DNA of 64,000 nt. It comes from Sinanaerobacter chloroacetimidivorans (GTDB lineage: Bacteria; Bacillota; Clostridia; Peptostreptococcales; Anaerovoracaceae). A model generated the notes under the pieces. It saw nothing but the letters and a program-made list of their open reading frames with translations, was not told where the DNA came from and ran no database searches. A program made the translations under genes and the position numbers. The stretch covers positions 186,001 to 250,000 of the forward strand of contig NZ_JAGSND010000002.1 in NCBI RefSeq assembly GCF_018128545.1. The letters are read 5' to 3'. This document shows positions 18,532-27,025 of the stretch, in pieces (the first letter of the stretch is position 1; each line of letters begins with the position of its first letter).

Positions 18532-18560
18532 ATTGTACCATTTCTGTCTTTTCATGTAAA
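18532..18560 (-). promoter_or_regulatory. trkH promoter
   Basis: Minus strand TTTACA (18560-18555), 17-bp spacer, TACAAT (18537-18532). The trkH start codon lies 88 bp downstream, behind an AGAAAGGG ribosome binding site. Confidence 0.7.
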
Positions 18561-18582
18561 TACCAATCGTACCGAGGGAGCA

Positions 18583-19467
18583 TTATGCTTTTAAGCTCTT
18601 ATTTTGCCAAACACACCAGGCGGAAATTGCGGCAATTACCACGATTGCTCCAAACAATGCATACAACCCGGGCGCCTCTCCATCGAACAGGAATACCCAC
18701 ACCGGATTCAGCAACGGTTCCAAAGTTCCGATCAGTGAACAGGCCAATGGCGGGCAGTGCTTAGATGCGATAGAATAAAGCACGTAAGGTATCCCCAGCT
18801 GAAAGATACCTAGTATGATTACATACAGCAATTCCAGCGATGTGGTATGAAAATCCACAAACAGCAGGGAGCAGATGCCCACAAGAGAGGTAAAGATATG
18901 CGCCAGAAGGATGCCGCTCATCCGAACGGAATCATCTTCAGCTGCCTGCCCTACACAAACAAACATGACGGCAAGGAAAAAACCTGCTATAATGCCGAGG
19001 ATGTTACCGACAATACTTCCCGGTGACAACTGATCAAAGAAGAACAAGGCAATTCCTCCTGTCGTTGCCAATACTACGGAAATATCTCCCCTCTTCAATT
19101 TTCGTTTGAACAGAAATGCCGAAAACAGCAAGATAAAAATGGGTGCCGTATATTGCAATACAATCGCATTTGCTGCAGTGGTCAATTTATTTGCGATGAC
19201 AAAGCTTATGCAGGAGCCGGACAAGCCTATCCCCGCGCAGACAGAGTACTTATTTATTTTTAATTTCCTGCCCGTTGACGCCATAAAGATTCCAATGACG
19301 GCTGCCGAAAGGATGCTCCTGGCTCCGGCTATTAAAAGAGGATTCCAGGATATCCACTTGATAAAAATCCCTGCGATGCTCCACATTACTGCGCATAATA
19401 CCATGAATAACATTGCTTTTCGTTGTTGTGCTATGGTTCCCATTGTTGTTCGATTCCTTTGCTTCAT
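18583..19467 (-). CDS. DMT-superfamily (EamA) transporter
   Basis: A 294-aa membrane protein with ten predicted helices arranged as two EamA repeats. The first starts LFMVLCAVMWSIAGIFIKW, the second around GSIVGNILGIIAGFFLAVMF, and each ends in the AP(I/L)...E-P loop (YTAPIFILLFSAFLFKRK; GTLEPLLNPVWVFLFDGE). These carriers export metabolites or amino acids; the substrate cannot be told. Either the ATG at 19467 or the one at 19443 may be the start, as neither has a strong ribosome binding site. It stands alone on the minus strand. Confidence 0.9.
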   Translation of the reverse strand: MKQRNRTTMGTIAQQRKAMLFMVLCAVMWSIAGIFIKWISWNPLLIAGARSILSAAVIGIFMASTGRKLKINKYSVCAGIGLSGSCISFVIANKLTTAANAIVLQYTAPIFILLFSAFLFKRKLKRGDISVVLATTGGIALFFFDQLSPGSIVGNILGIIAGFFLAVMFVCVGQAAEDDSVRMSGILLAHIFTSLVGICSLLFVDFHTTSLELLYVIILGIFQLGIPYVLYSIASKHCPPLACSLIGTLEPLLNPVWVFLFDGEAPGLYALFGAIVVIAAISAWCVWQNKSLKA

Positions 19468-19662
19468 TTCTATTGATTCCGGCAGCTCAATCGTTGCGGG
19501 CTCCGCAACCTCAGTTGCTGCCGATCCTCTATCATTATATAACGTTCAAGGCGGATTGTCTAAAGATTCGACACGAAAGAAAAGCTTTCTCAAAAATTGT
19601 TTTGGAGTCATGCAGATTCGTTAGATCTTCTTTTCATTTTTCTATAACCTGCTTGCATTAGA

Positions 19663-19691
19663 TGGACTTTGCCGTGTAAATTTGCTATACT
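19663..19691 (+). promoter_or_regulatory. Promoter of SMR transporter gene
   Basis: TGGACT (19663-19668), 17-bp spacer and TATACT (19686-19691) with an extended TG. The start codon follows 28 bp later behind GAGGTG. No guanidine riboswitch motif is visible upstream. Confidence 0.55.
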
Positions 19692-19719
19692 CGTCTAAAA
19701 TAAATCGCCGAGGTGACAT

Positions 19720-20043
19720 ATGGCATACATTTACCTGGGTTTGGCCATAGGAGCTGAACTATTTGCAACAACATTGTTAAAGTATTCAGACGGTTTTTCA
19801 AAGCTTTTACCATCTGTTAGTTCCCTGACATTATACGGTTTATGCTTTTTCTTTCTCTCAAAAGCACTGCAAAATATCAGCCTGAGCGTTGCCTATGCAA
19901 CCTGGTGCGGTTTGGGAATTGCGGTGACCACCCTGATCTCCGTTTATCTCTTCAAAGAGCATCTAAGCGCCATCGGCGTTATCGGCATTCTATTGGTTAT
20001 TGCCGGTGTAACCATTTTAAATTTCTACGGTCCATCCGGCTGA
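19720..20043 (+). CDS. Small multidrug resistance (SMR) family transporter
   Basis: A 107-aa protein with four hydrophobic helices and the SMR signature. The essential membrane glutamate is in LAIGAELFATTLLK (Glu13), followed by LSVAYATWCGLGIAVTTLIS and the terminal helix GVIGILLVIAGVTILN. SMR proteins work as antiparallel dimers that exchange protons for guanidinium or lipophilic cations. The sequence could be of the drug-exporting or guanidinium-exporting type. It is a single-gene unit with its own promoter, and another plus-strand gene follows 64 bp later. Confidence 0.93.
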   Translation: MAYIYLGLAIGAELFATTLLKYSDGFSKLLPSVSSLTLYGLCFFFLSKALQNISLSVAYATWCGLGIAVTTLISVYLFKEHLSAIGVIGILLVIAGVTILNFYGPSG

Positions 20044-20107
20044 CAGCCCTCACATTTATCTTTTATTCTAAATACTATAAAGGATAGAATAAAAGAGGTG
20101 AAACATC

Positions 20108-20524
20108 ATGTTATCTTATTGTGCAAGTTCTCAGTTTCAGCACAACGACAGGGTCGTATCTTTGGTATATCATCATCCCCCTGAAATTATGCCCGGAACA
20201 AAAGGAACCATATTAACACCAAGAATAGGCAGTCTCTATACCGTACAACTGCCCGACGGCGAACTTCACCGCTGGTTTTCCGGTTCTGAATTGGAGCCGG
20301 ATCGTTCGCTGAAATATACCGACAGAATACTTTGCCCGGGATCCATGGCCCGGATCATAACCTCCGAAGGTCATCCGCAACATATCTTTCCCGGAATGAC
20401 AGTACGTATTATAAAAGTGATAGATCCTGTGATTTTCTATGATCTCATGATAGATGGATACGGATATCATCGATGGCTGGCGGATTTTGAAATCGCTTCA
20501 CTGGATTTAGTTTCGGCGGTATGA
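20108..20524 (+). CDS. Unknown 138-aa protein with two SH3-like repeats
   Basis: I do not recognise a named family. Two repeats are visible: residues about 29-66 (GTKGTILTPRIGSLYTVQL then HRWFSGSELEP) and about 95-131 (GMTVRIIKVIDPVIFYDLMI then HRWLADFEIAS). Each has a V-rich beta start, Y-x-V/L, a D-G turn and HRW followed by an acidic residue, the layout of small SH3- or KOW-like beta barrels. There is no signal peptide or membrane segment, so it is probably cytoplasmic. GAGGTG precedes the ATG. The 3' end converges on the SIMPL gene with a shared terminator. Confidence 0.8.
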   Translation: MLSYCASSQFQHNDRVVSLVYHHPPEIMPGTKGTILTPRIGSLYTVQLPDGELHRWFSGSELEPDRSLKYTDRILCPGSMARIITSEGHPQHIFPGMTVRIIKVIDPVIFYDLMIDGYGYHRWLADFEIASLDLVSAV

Positions 20525-20547
20525 TGTAACGGATGATGCCATAAATA

Positions 20548-20579
20548 AATAAAAGATAGGCCTGCACCTATCTTTTATT
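20548..20579. terminator. Bidirectional terminator
   Basis: A 13-bp perfect stem (20548-20560 with 20567-20579, core AAAAGATAGG/CCTATCTTTT) with a 6-nt loop lies between convergent stops at 20524 and 20603. The A/T-rich stem ends give U-runs both ways. Confidence 0.85.
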
Positions 20580-20602
20580 ATGGGATATTACCTCTATTCC
20601 GG

Positions 20603-21346
20603 TTATTTGATTTCAAATTCACAGTGAACAATTGCCGTGATTTCTTTTTCCAGCGAATAAGTATCATTCATTCCATAATCAGATACTTCGTTTGAATAAA
20701 GGGGCGTGATCTGAATAACCCCCATGTCTGCATATTTCAATTGTCCCAGCTTATTCCCGGCATTTTCTGCAATCATTTCCGCTCGTTTTTTTGCGTCTTT
20801 TGTAGCTTCGGCAATCATGGTAACCTTCAAGTCCGCAATTTTTGTATACAGATATTGAGGTGCATTTGACTGAAATTGAACACCTTCGTTAATAAGCTCG
20901 GTAACATTTCTGGATATATCCGTGATTTTTTCTATTTCTTCAGAACTGATGGTAACGGTTTGATTGAGATCGTAATATTCGATGTCGCCGGTATACTGTC
21001 CGTTCGGCAAAATAACATAATATGGGTTTGTATTGATTGATGAAAAAACAATTTTATCCTTTTCAACACCTTTCTTGATCAGATAGTCCTGAACAATATT
21101 TTTATGTACCTCGAGCTGCGTATAAGCATCCTGCAGCGATGGTGATTTCGTATGAAAATATCCGGTCCAAACAATCAAGTCGGATGTTATTTGCTGTTTT
21201 GCGGATCCGGTGACAATGATTTTATTGCCGCTTCCTTTTAATTCAGCAATACCGCCCGCCATCACCACGGAAGATACGATAATGCCTAAGACCAGGATCA
21301 TTGCTACAACACTGTTGGTTATAAACTTGCTTTTAAATTCGTTCAT
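20603..21346 (-). CDS. SIMPL domain (DUF541) extracytoplasmic protein
   Basis: A 247-aa protein with an N-terminal membrane anchor or uncleaved signal (NSVVAMILVLGIIVSSVVMAGG) and a SIMPL/DUF541 domain. The family motif is GSGNKIIVTGSAKQQITSDL at the start of the domain, with SINTNPYY and A-K-A-K-rich helices (AEATKDAKKRAEMIAEN) and a C-terminal YSLEKEITAIVHCEFEI strand. The family is exported and of unclear function; some members form large rings. The ATG at 21346 follows GGGGGAG. A 27-bp near-perfect palindrome lies 31 bp further upstream. Confidence 0.9.
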   Translation of the reverse strand: MNEFKSKFITNSVVAMILVLGIIVSSVVMAGGIAELKGSGNKIIVTGSAKQQITSDLIVWTGYFHTKSPSLQDAYTQLEVHKNIVQDYLIKKGVEKDKIVFSSINTNPYYVILPNGQYTGDIEYYDLNQTVTISSEEIEKITDISRNVTELINEGVQFQSNAPQYLYTKIADLKVTMIAEATKDAKKRAEMIAENAGNKLGQLKYADMGVIQITPLYSNEVSDYGMNDTYSLEKEITAIVHCEFEIK

Positions 21347-21376
21347 TCAAAACTCCCCCTTTGAATCGATTTTAAT

Positions 21377-21403
21377 TTTCATTTGTAAGCGTTACAAATG
21401 AAA
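21377..21403. promoter_or_regulatory. Palindromic candidate operator upstream of SIMPL gene
   Basis: Arms 21377-21388 and 21392-21403 (TTTCATTTGTAA and its complement) are exact over 12 bp around GCG. The centre TGTAAGCGTTACA resembles a cre site but is one base short of that consensus. No regulator gene is adjacent. Confidence 0.55.
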
Positions 21404-21580
21404 CATGCCACTATGATATTTTACCAATTCTTTCCGATGTTTGTAAATATATTTATTGTAGAACACGATTCAGTAACTCTTATCTTTCATTGGAATATTA
21501 TATAGTAGTCAATTCGATATATGATTCATTTTATATTGAATAAACTTACTATTCCAGTATGAAACGAAGGAGCTGATTTC

Positions 21581-21919
21581 ATGAAATATATCGTTCAGCC
21601 TTGGGAAACCTGGGAAACAATGAATTCCCTGGCCTCAAGATATGGCGTAACAGTAGATGAACTAAGAAGAGCAAATCCGATACTAAACTCTATCAATTTA
21701 TATCCTGGCATGATTTTAACCATTCCAGGACGACAGGCCGTCACCCTTCCCTCAGAGGGATATATTGAATATGTTGTTCAACCCGGAGATACATTATTTA
21801 ATCTAGCAAAAAAATACAGATTGGACTATGGAAGAGTTATTGCTCAAAATCCGCAATTAATCAATCCAAACCGGATCTACCCGGGAGAAATCATTTATTT
21901 GATCTACTTAGGATATTAG
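21581..21919 (+). CDS. Small protein of two LysM domains
   Basis: A 112-aa protein made almost entirely of two LysM repeats: residues 1-48 (YIVQPWETWETMNSLASRYGVTVDELRRANP...LYPGMILTIP) and 62-110 (EYVVQPGDTLFNLAKKYRLDYGRVIAQNP...IYPGEIIYLI). LysM binds N-acetylglucosamine polymers such as peptidoglycan. There is no signal peptide, so it may act inside the spore or mother cell, as do small LysM proteins of spore coats, or leave the cell by another route; that is inference. A GAAGGAG site precedes the ATG. A weak GGGGCT/AGCCCC hairpin follows at 21933-21961. Confidence 0.88.
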   Translation: MKYIVQPWETWETMNSLASRYGVTVDELRRANPILNSINLYPGMILTIPGRQAVTLPSEGYIEYVVQPGDTLFNLAKKYRLDYGRVIAQNPQLINPNRIYPGEIIYLIYLGY

Positions 21920-22029
21920 AGAAACATGAAATGGGGCTTTCTCAAAGATTGGGATAGCCCCTTATTTAACATCTATTATTTTCCTATAGGAATACATTTC
22001 ACCAGCTCATAACGAAGGAGATGTTTATT

Positions 22030-22494
22030 TTGAGTGCAAATATTATATTATTGTTGATTGTGGCCGCAGCCTTATTCGGCAAAGCAAATACGGTTGCCAT
22101 AGCGGCGGGAGTTTTACTCATTCTCAAATTGATGGGCCTGGATAGATATACATATCCTTTTATAGAAAAAAACGGTATCACATACGGCATCATTATCCTG
22201 ATCGCAGCAATACTGTTACCCATTGCGAACGGAACCATAACGGTTGACAGTATCAAAAATATATTTGTATCGTGGATTGGAATAGCCGCGTTAGTGTTAT
22301 CTTTTATCACAACTTATTTGAGCGGTCAGGGTCTGGATTTTCTTACCACCCTTGGGCATAGCGAAGTAATGCCCTCTTTAATCATAGGTGCGGTCATTGC
22401 AGCATCCCTTTTAAACGGGCTTCCGGTAGGGCCGTTCATTACGTGCGGGTTGCTGGTCGTGCTGATGCAGATCGTTGAAATCTTTAAAAACTGA
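22030..22494 (+). CDS. DUF441 family membrane protein
   Basis: A 154-aa protein with four or five membrane helices of the DUF441 (YeaL-like) family: an N-terminal hydrophobic stretch with LFGKANTVAIAAGVLLILKLM, then IIILIAAILLPIANG, TYLSGQGLDFL and the diagnostic PSLIIGAVIAASLLNGLPVGP...CGLL. The function is unknown. The start is taken as TTG 22030 (MSANIILL), 9 nt after GAAGGAG; the ATG at 22021 is in frame but abuts the ribosome binding site. It converges on the pentapeptide gene with only 39 bp between stops. Confidence 0.88.
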   Translation: MSANIILLLIVAAALFGKANTVAIAAGVLLILKLMGLDRYTYPFIEKNGITYGIIILIAAILLPIANGTITVDSIKNIFVSWIGIAALVLSFITTYLSGQGLDFLTTLGHSEVMPSLIIGAVIAASLLNGLPVGPFITCGLLVVLMQIVEIFKN

Positions 22495-22533
22495 GTACGA
22501 ATGACTGAAATGTCCATATTGAAATGACATCTG

Positions 22534-23136
22534 TCAAATGACTCGTACACCTAATAATTGGGCTATATCTAAAGCCTGAATCATATTTACTTTCGCTCCT
22601 CGTAATTCCGTATGAGTATCCGATACCATAATGCCGTCTATCGTACACTCTGTTAAATCAATTCCTTTTAGTGGTGTTTTAAAGAAATCAACTTTTGTAA
22701 AATCTACTTTGCTGAGACTTATTTTCTTAAATTTCACTTCAGACAGAAAGGCTTCTTTAAAGTTACATTCTTTTATCGTACAATTTTCCCAAATAGTATT
22801 GACACAATTTGCGTAAGGAAAAGAACTCCCAACCAACCGAACTTCTTTAAAAACAGTTTGATTGAACTTGCTTCCGTCAGCCTTGCAGTCCCTGATTTCT
22901 GCGTTTTTCCAATAACTTTTGGAAAATATACAATTTGAAATATCACAATTTTCGAGGGTCACATGATAAAAAGCGGCCCCTGTAAAATCACAAGCTATAA
23001 ACCTGCACTTTATAAATTGTACGGATTCAAAATCAACCTTAGTCATGTCCATTTCTGTGATTGTCTCATTTTCAAAACGTATTTCCTTGATAGGATTTTC
23101 ATCTGCTTTTGCCTCTAAAATTTTATCACTTAACAT
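22534..23136 (-). CDS. Pentapeptide-repeat protein
   Basis: A 200-aa protein with about 25 pentapeptide repeats of the A(D/N)LXX type from residue 30 to 185 (VDFESVQFIKCRFIACDFTGAAF is typical), which fold as a right-handed quadrilateral beta helix. It ends with a short non-repeat helix (VNMIQALDIAQLLGVRVI), as in many clostridial members. Some relatives protect DNA gyrase by mimicking DNA; whether this one does is unknown. The start ATG at 23136 has GGGAGGC 7 nt upstream, whereas the longer frame to 23178 lacks one. Confidence 0.88.
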   Translation of the reverse strand: MLSDKILEAKADENPIKEIRFENETITEMDMTKVDFESVQFIKCRFIACDFTGAAFYHVTLENCDISNCIFSKSYWKNAEIRDCKADGSKFNQTVFKEVRLVGSSFPYANCVNTIWENCTIKECNFKEAFLSEVKFKKISLSKVDFTKVDFFKTPLKGIDLTECTIDGIMVSDTHTELRGAKVNMIQALDIAQLLGVRVI

Positions 23137-23354
23137 AAATAAGCCTCCCAAAGCCTCCATATCAGGATGGTCAGTCAATGAGCGTCCATTCTATCTGAAT
23201 AAATTAACGCCTTTAATGATTGGATATATTTTCTAACACCTATTATACTATAAATGTTTATTCGTGCACTCTCTTTTCCTTTTACTCCCTTCTATTCCGT
23301 TACATTTGCCTGTAAGCAAAACGAAAGCTGACCTGACGGTTCCATTTTTGTCTA

Positions 23355-23383
23355 TTGTAATGCAAAGTCCATGATGTTAAAAT
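23355..23383 (+). promoter_or_regulatory. Promoter of MASE3-like/PP2C gene
   Basis: TTGTAA (23355-23360), 17-bp spacer and TAAAAT (23378-23383) on the plus strand, giving a leader of about 97 nt. The rest of the 350-bp divergent region holds the pentapeptide-gene leader with TATAAT on the minus strand near 23244; nothing else is seen. Confidence 0.55.
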
Positions 23384-23486
23384 GTCTTTAATTATACATT
23401 CGGAGAACATCGCACAAATACCATAGATCTGAGAGAATCCAATACCGCAGAAGGTCATATGAGATGATAGATAGGGAGTAAAAATT

Positions 23487-25148
23487 GTGAAAAAGAACAG
23501 ACATTATTACATGCTTCTAGTTACTGCAATATCAATGATACTTTTATTAACATGCGCTCCTTTCTTCCATGAACCGTTGGTAAAACTGCTGTCCGTTGTC
23601 TCCTATATTACATGGCATAGCATTTTTGAGTTTTCTAGTATCATTATCTCGATCTGCATCTTCTGTGTCGCATATTACTCATTTGAGCAAAACCGGAATT
23701 TCAGAAATCTGTTTCTGGGCAGTATGCTGCTCCTTATGGCGTTTATCGATTTTTTCCATACAATGACCTATAAAGGAATGCCTGTCTTCCTTGTTCCGAT
23801 CACCACTTCCAATACGGCTACGACCTTCTGGATCATTGCCAGACTGATTGGGGGATTTGGATTGCTGGCTGCCAGCATCATACCTACCGGACTGAAGTTT
23901 CGACTTAACAAAGTGTTTTTTTTCATTCTGCCCGTAGTGATCAGTCTGTTGATTTTGAATCTGGTCATTTATCATCCGGGAGTACTTCCCCTGATGTATA
24001 TCGAGAAGGAAGGACTGACGGATACGAAAATCCTGCTTGAGGCTGTCGTTATATTATCGTATCTTTTCGCGGTTTTATTTCTAATAAGAGAATATCGAGA
24101 GAGCCGTGACAGAACTTTGATGTTACTGTCCGCTGCACTGATCATTGGCATCTTCAGCGAACTGTCCTTTACGCTTTATGTCGATGTATACGGCGTTTAT
24201 AATTTCCTCGGTCATCTGCTTAAGTTCACCTTGTACTTCATCATCTTCAGGGTCACATTTATACAGAATATCAAACGGCCTTATCTTGATCTTTCCATCG
24301 CGAAGGATGAAATCAAAAATTATGCCGACAATCTGGACAGGATCGTTGAGCAAAGAACGGAACAGATCAAGCAAATCAATCAAAAACTTCTTGATGATTT
24401 GGAATACGCCAGAGACATCCAGCTGTCAATGCTTCCAAAAAAGCTTCCAAACTCCCAGAATGCAGTGTTTGAAGCATGCTATTTTCCGGCAGACCGGGTG
24501 GGCGGTGATTTTTATAATATTTTCAAAATTAATGAAACAAAAATAGGCATGTACATCGGGGACGTATCCGGTCATGGTGTATCTGCCGCAATGCTGACGG
24601 TATTCCTTAATCAGAGTGTCAAGGCAAAAAAGGATAACGCGCACGGCGGTGCCAAAGAGGTTCTGCTCCCTTCGGAGGTTTTGAAGAATCTTTTCCTGGA
24701 TTTTAACGAAACAGAATTCAAAAGCGAAGTATACATCGTTATGCTGTATGGTATTTATGACCTTGAAACCAGGGATTTTACATTCTCATCAGCGGGTTTA
24801 AACGTACCCCCTCTGATTTTAAACGCTTCGGGAGAGGTCAGTGAATTAAGCATCAAGGGCTTTCCGATCTGTAAGTTCCCGAACATCCAGAATGTGGAAT
24901 ACCATGACTCTACCGTCAAACTGAAAAATGGAGACAAAATTTTATTCTATACAGATGGCCTCACCGATGCGGAAAACACGCAGAAAAATCAATATTCAGA
25001 CTCAAGATTGAAAGGTCAGCTGCAAAAGAACAAGAGCTTAAGTACCTCACAGCTTACGAAACTAATCTCGGATGATGTGTTCCGGTTTATCGGCTGCGGC
25101 AAGCCGCAGGACGACATCACGTTTTTTGTCATGGAAGTTAAAAGATAA
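23487..25148 (+). CDS. MASE3-like membrane sensor with SpoIIE/PP2C phosphatase domain
   Basis: A 553-aa signalling protein. The first 270 residues form about eight membrane helices with the MASE3-type segments FIDFFHTMTYKGMPVF and TTFWIIARLIGG. A short coiled coil follows (about 275-320, DNLDRIVEQRTEQIKQINQ), then a PPM/SpoIIE serine phosphatase. Its metal-binding Asp residues are in RVGGDFYNIF, GDVSGHGVSAAM, LFYTDGLTDAEN and GKPQDDITFFVM, so it should be active. It probably dephosphorylates an anti-anti-sigma factor or similar partner, but no such gene is adjacent. Translation starts at GTG 23487 behind AGGGAGT. Confidence 0.92.
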   Translation: MKKNRHYYMLLVTAISMILLLTCAPFFHEPLVKLLSVVSYITWHSIFEFSSIIISICIFCVAYYSFEQNRNFRNLFLGSMLLLMAFIDFFHTMTYKGMPVFLVPITTSNTATTFWIIARLIGGFGLLAASIIPTGLKFRLNKVFFFILPVVISLLILNLVIYHPGVLPLMYIEKEGLTDTKILLEAVVILSYLFAVLFLIREYRESRDRTLMLLSAALIIGIFSELSFTLYVDVYGVYNFLGHLLKFTLYFIIFRVTFIQNIKRPYLDLSIAKDEIKNYADNLDRIVEQRTEQIKQINQKLLDDLEYARDIQLSMLPKKLPNSQNAVFEACYFPADRVGGDFYNIFKINETKIGMYIGDVSGHGVSAAMLTVFLNQSVKAKKDNAHGGAKEVLLPSEVLKNLFLDFNETEFKSEVYIVMLYGIYDLETRDFTFSSAGLNVPPLILNASGEVSELSIKGFPICKFPNIQNVEYHDSTVKLKNGDKILFYTDGLTDAENTQKNQYSDSRLKGQLQKNKSLSTSQLTKLISDDVFRFIGCGKPQDDITFFVMEVKR

Positions 25149-25174
25149 GTCAAAAAAACTAATTGGTACATACC

Positions 25175-25201
25175 AAAAACATTGTTCCCAGTAATGTTTT
25201 T
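25175..25201 (+). terminator. Intrinsic terminator after phosphatase gene
   Basis: A 9-bp stem AAAAACATT (25175-25183) with AATGTTTTT (25193-25201) lies 26 bp after the stop codon at 25148. Confidence 0.7.
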
Positions 25202-25360
25202 AAGATTATCTTCCACTTTCTATAATTTTTTTATTTTTATTTCTTTCTCCCATTTTCGCCTCAAAAACATAATATTACATTCCTATACTTTATCGAAGAT
25301 ATGACGTACGAAAGATGACAGCGCAGCAGTTATAAGGTCTATCAAATTAGACATACGCAT

Positions 25361-27022
25361 TTACCTCATCTTTCCCATGCAGACCGTTCCGGTAGTGAGG
25401 TTGTAAAAATAGATCCGATCGCCGAAGATGGAAATATTCCGGCAATATGCCTTATCCGAAGTCTTGAAGATCACGTTTCCGCCCCTGTCAAATACCATGA
25501 TCCTGTATTTTGCCGTATCTGTTTCCCCGAAGGTGCAGACGAGATATTCCCCGCTGCTGCCCATGATAGCCATATCGTCAAGGACAGCGCCTTCATTCAG
25601 GTTCTTTCCTTCAATATCGTAAAGGATTTGATCGGAACGCTTCATCCAATATATTTTCCCGTTCAGTACGAGGAAGTTCTGAATGTCTTTCGGCTCCAGG
25701 GCAAATGTGTTCGGCGTCACTTTTCCCGGTTCCGGGACAACTACCTGCCTGATCTTCTCTTCCTTTCCGTCTTTGATCGACTGGCGGTAGAAGGTGCCAT
25801 CACTGTGGTAATAAAGAAAATCTCCTTCCATTTTGAATGCCAATACTTCTTTATCACTGACCCTGACCGTTTCACCTGTATTGATATCCACCCTGTATAT
25901 TCCGTTTGTGGCGTCCGGTTTCATGCCGTCAGCGGAACTGTACAGGGGATCCTTGAATGCAAGAATGTAGAGATCATCTCCCACCAGATATACATCGTCC
26001 GAGCCACTTCCGCCGCTGCTGCCATCTTCCTGTGCCGTCCATGCCCAGCCGTAAAGGTAATCCGTGCTTCCAAGCGGCTTGTATTCGCCGTCTCCAATCT
26101 TCATGGAAAGATTGCCCGGCCCCGGCGCCCCGCCTGTAAAATAGGAAAAGCTTCTGTCGCCGAAGGTCTTGGTTCGAGTATAGCTATTTTGCAGCTCATC
26201 GGTCGTACCGTCGTCGTTAAGCCGGAGCAGCCAATCGGACCCCATGACGGCTCCGCCCTGATGATATTTCAGATACGCCGTACCGTTTTCAACATACAGG
26301 TTGGGATAAACATATTCTCCGTTGCCGTATGACCATACGGGAAGCTGGTAAACGGTTTTCATTTGTGATGGGTCGGCCAGCTTAGCCTGTATGATTTGCC
26401 CTTTTTGGTTTTCGTAGTAAATGTATTGGTCCGTCACCGTAGCACTGCCGGGAGTGCTTTCATATTCTCGCTTCGCTACGGCGGTTGCCGGCTTTTTCTG
26501 CTCCAGCCTGATGTTGTCAGAATTGATGACAAGCCCGTCTTTGTTGCTGAAGCTGTAATCCCAACCGAATTCATTGACGCCGAATTCCCAAGTCATGGGG
26601 AAATAGGTGATATTCCGGAAGGACAGCAGCGGATATTTCTGACTGCTGTTGTCTACTGCCTTTCCATTGATCCTGATGGGGAAGCCCGGTACGGTCGCCC
26701 TATAGCTGCCGCTGTTTCTGGTGTTTGATTTGTAAGGCTTCCAGGCCGCGGCGATTCCCGTTTTCTCGATTAACAATCCTCCCGAATTTCCTTTCCATTC
26801 CGATTCCAGGCCCAAAAATCTGCTGCCGCTGTAAGTCATGGGGAAATATGTGATGTCGTTATATATGATAAACGGATATTTATCGTAGCTGTTATCGACC
26901 TTGGTTCCGTTTACCGTTACCGGAAAATCCGGAATCGTAACCGTTGCAGATTTCGCATATACTGCTGTTGGGACTAAAAGAATACATAGGATGAATAAAG
27001 GGATAATGCGTTTCATTTTCAC
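25361..27022 (-). CDS. Secreted DUF5050-like propeller protein with duplicated N-terminal domain
   Basis: A 553-aa exported protein. The signal peptide is clear (RIIPLFILCILLVPTAVYA). Two copies of a copper-amine-oxidase-N-like module follow, at about 26-90 (VTIPDFPVTVNGTKVDNS...YFPMTY) and 105-170 (ATVPGFPIRINGKAVDNS...YFPMTW). The remainder consists of repeated short beta motifs of the type seen in DUF5050 propellers (GDFLYYHSDGTFY, GKIYWMKRSD, GDRIYFYNLTTG). It is probably surface attached through the N-terminal modules; the ligand is unknown. Start GTG 27022 has AAAGGA 8 nt upstream, and the gene follows a GNAT gene by 3 bp. Confidence 0.85.
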   Translation of the reverse strand: MKMKRIIPLFILCILLVPTAVYAKSATVTIPDFPVTVNGTKVDNSYDKYPFIIYNDITYFPMTYSGSRFLGLESEWKGNSGGLLIEKTGIAAAWKPYKSNTRNSGSYRATVPGFPIRINGKAVDNSSQKYPLLSFRNITYFPMTWEFGVNEFGWDYSFSNKDGLVINSDNIRLEQKKPATAVAKREYESTPGSATVTDQYIYYENQKGQIIQAKLADPSQMKTVYQLPVWSYGNGEYVYPNLYVENGTAYLKYHQGGAVMGSDWLLRLNDDGTTDELQNSYTRTKTFGDRSFSYFTGGAPGPGNLSMKIGDGEYKPLGSTDYLYGWAWTAQEDGSSGGSGSDDVYLVGDDLYILAFKDPLYSSADGMKPDATNGIYRVDINTGETVRVSDKEVLAFKMEGDFLYYHSDGTFYRQSIKDGKEEKIRQVVVPEPGKVTPNTFALEPKDIQNFLVLNGKIYWMKRSDQILYDIEGKNLNEGAVLDDMAIMGSSGEYLVCTFGETDTAKYRIMVFDRGGNVIFKTSDKAYCRNISIFGDRIYFYNLTTGTVCMGKMR

Positions 27023-27025
27023 TGT

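Noticed and set aside
21383..21395. cre (CcpA) site
   Set aside because: TGTAAGCGTTACA is 13 bp rather than the 14-bp consensus, so the longer 27-bp palindrome is the better description.
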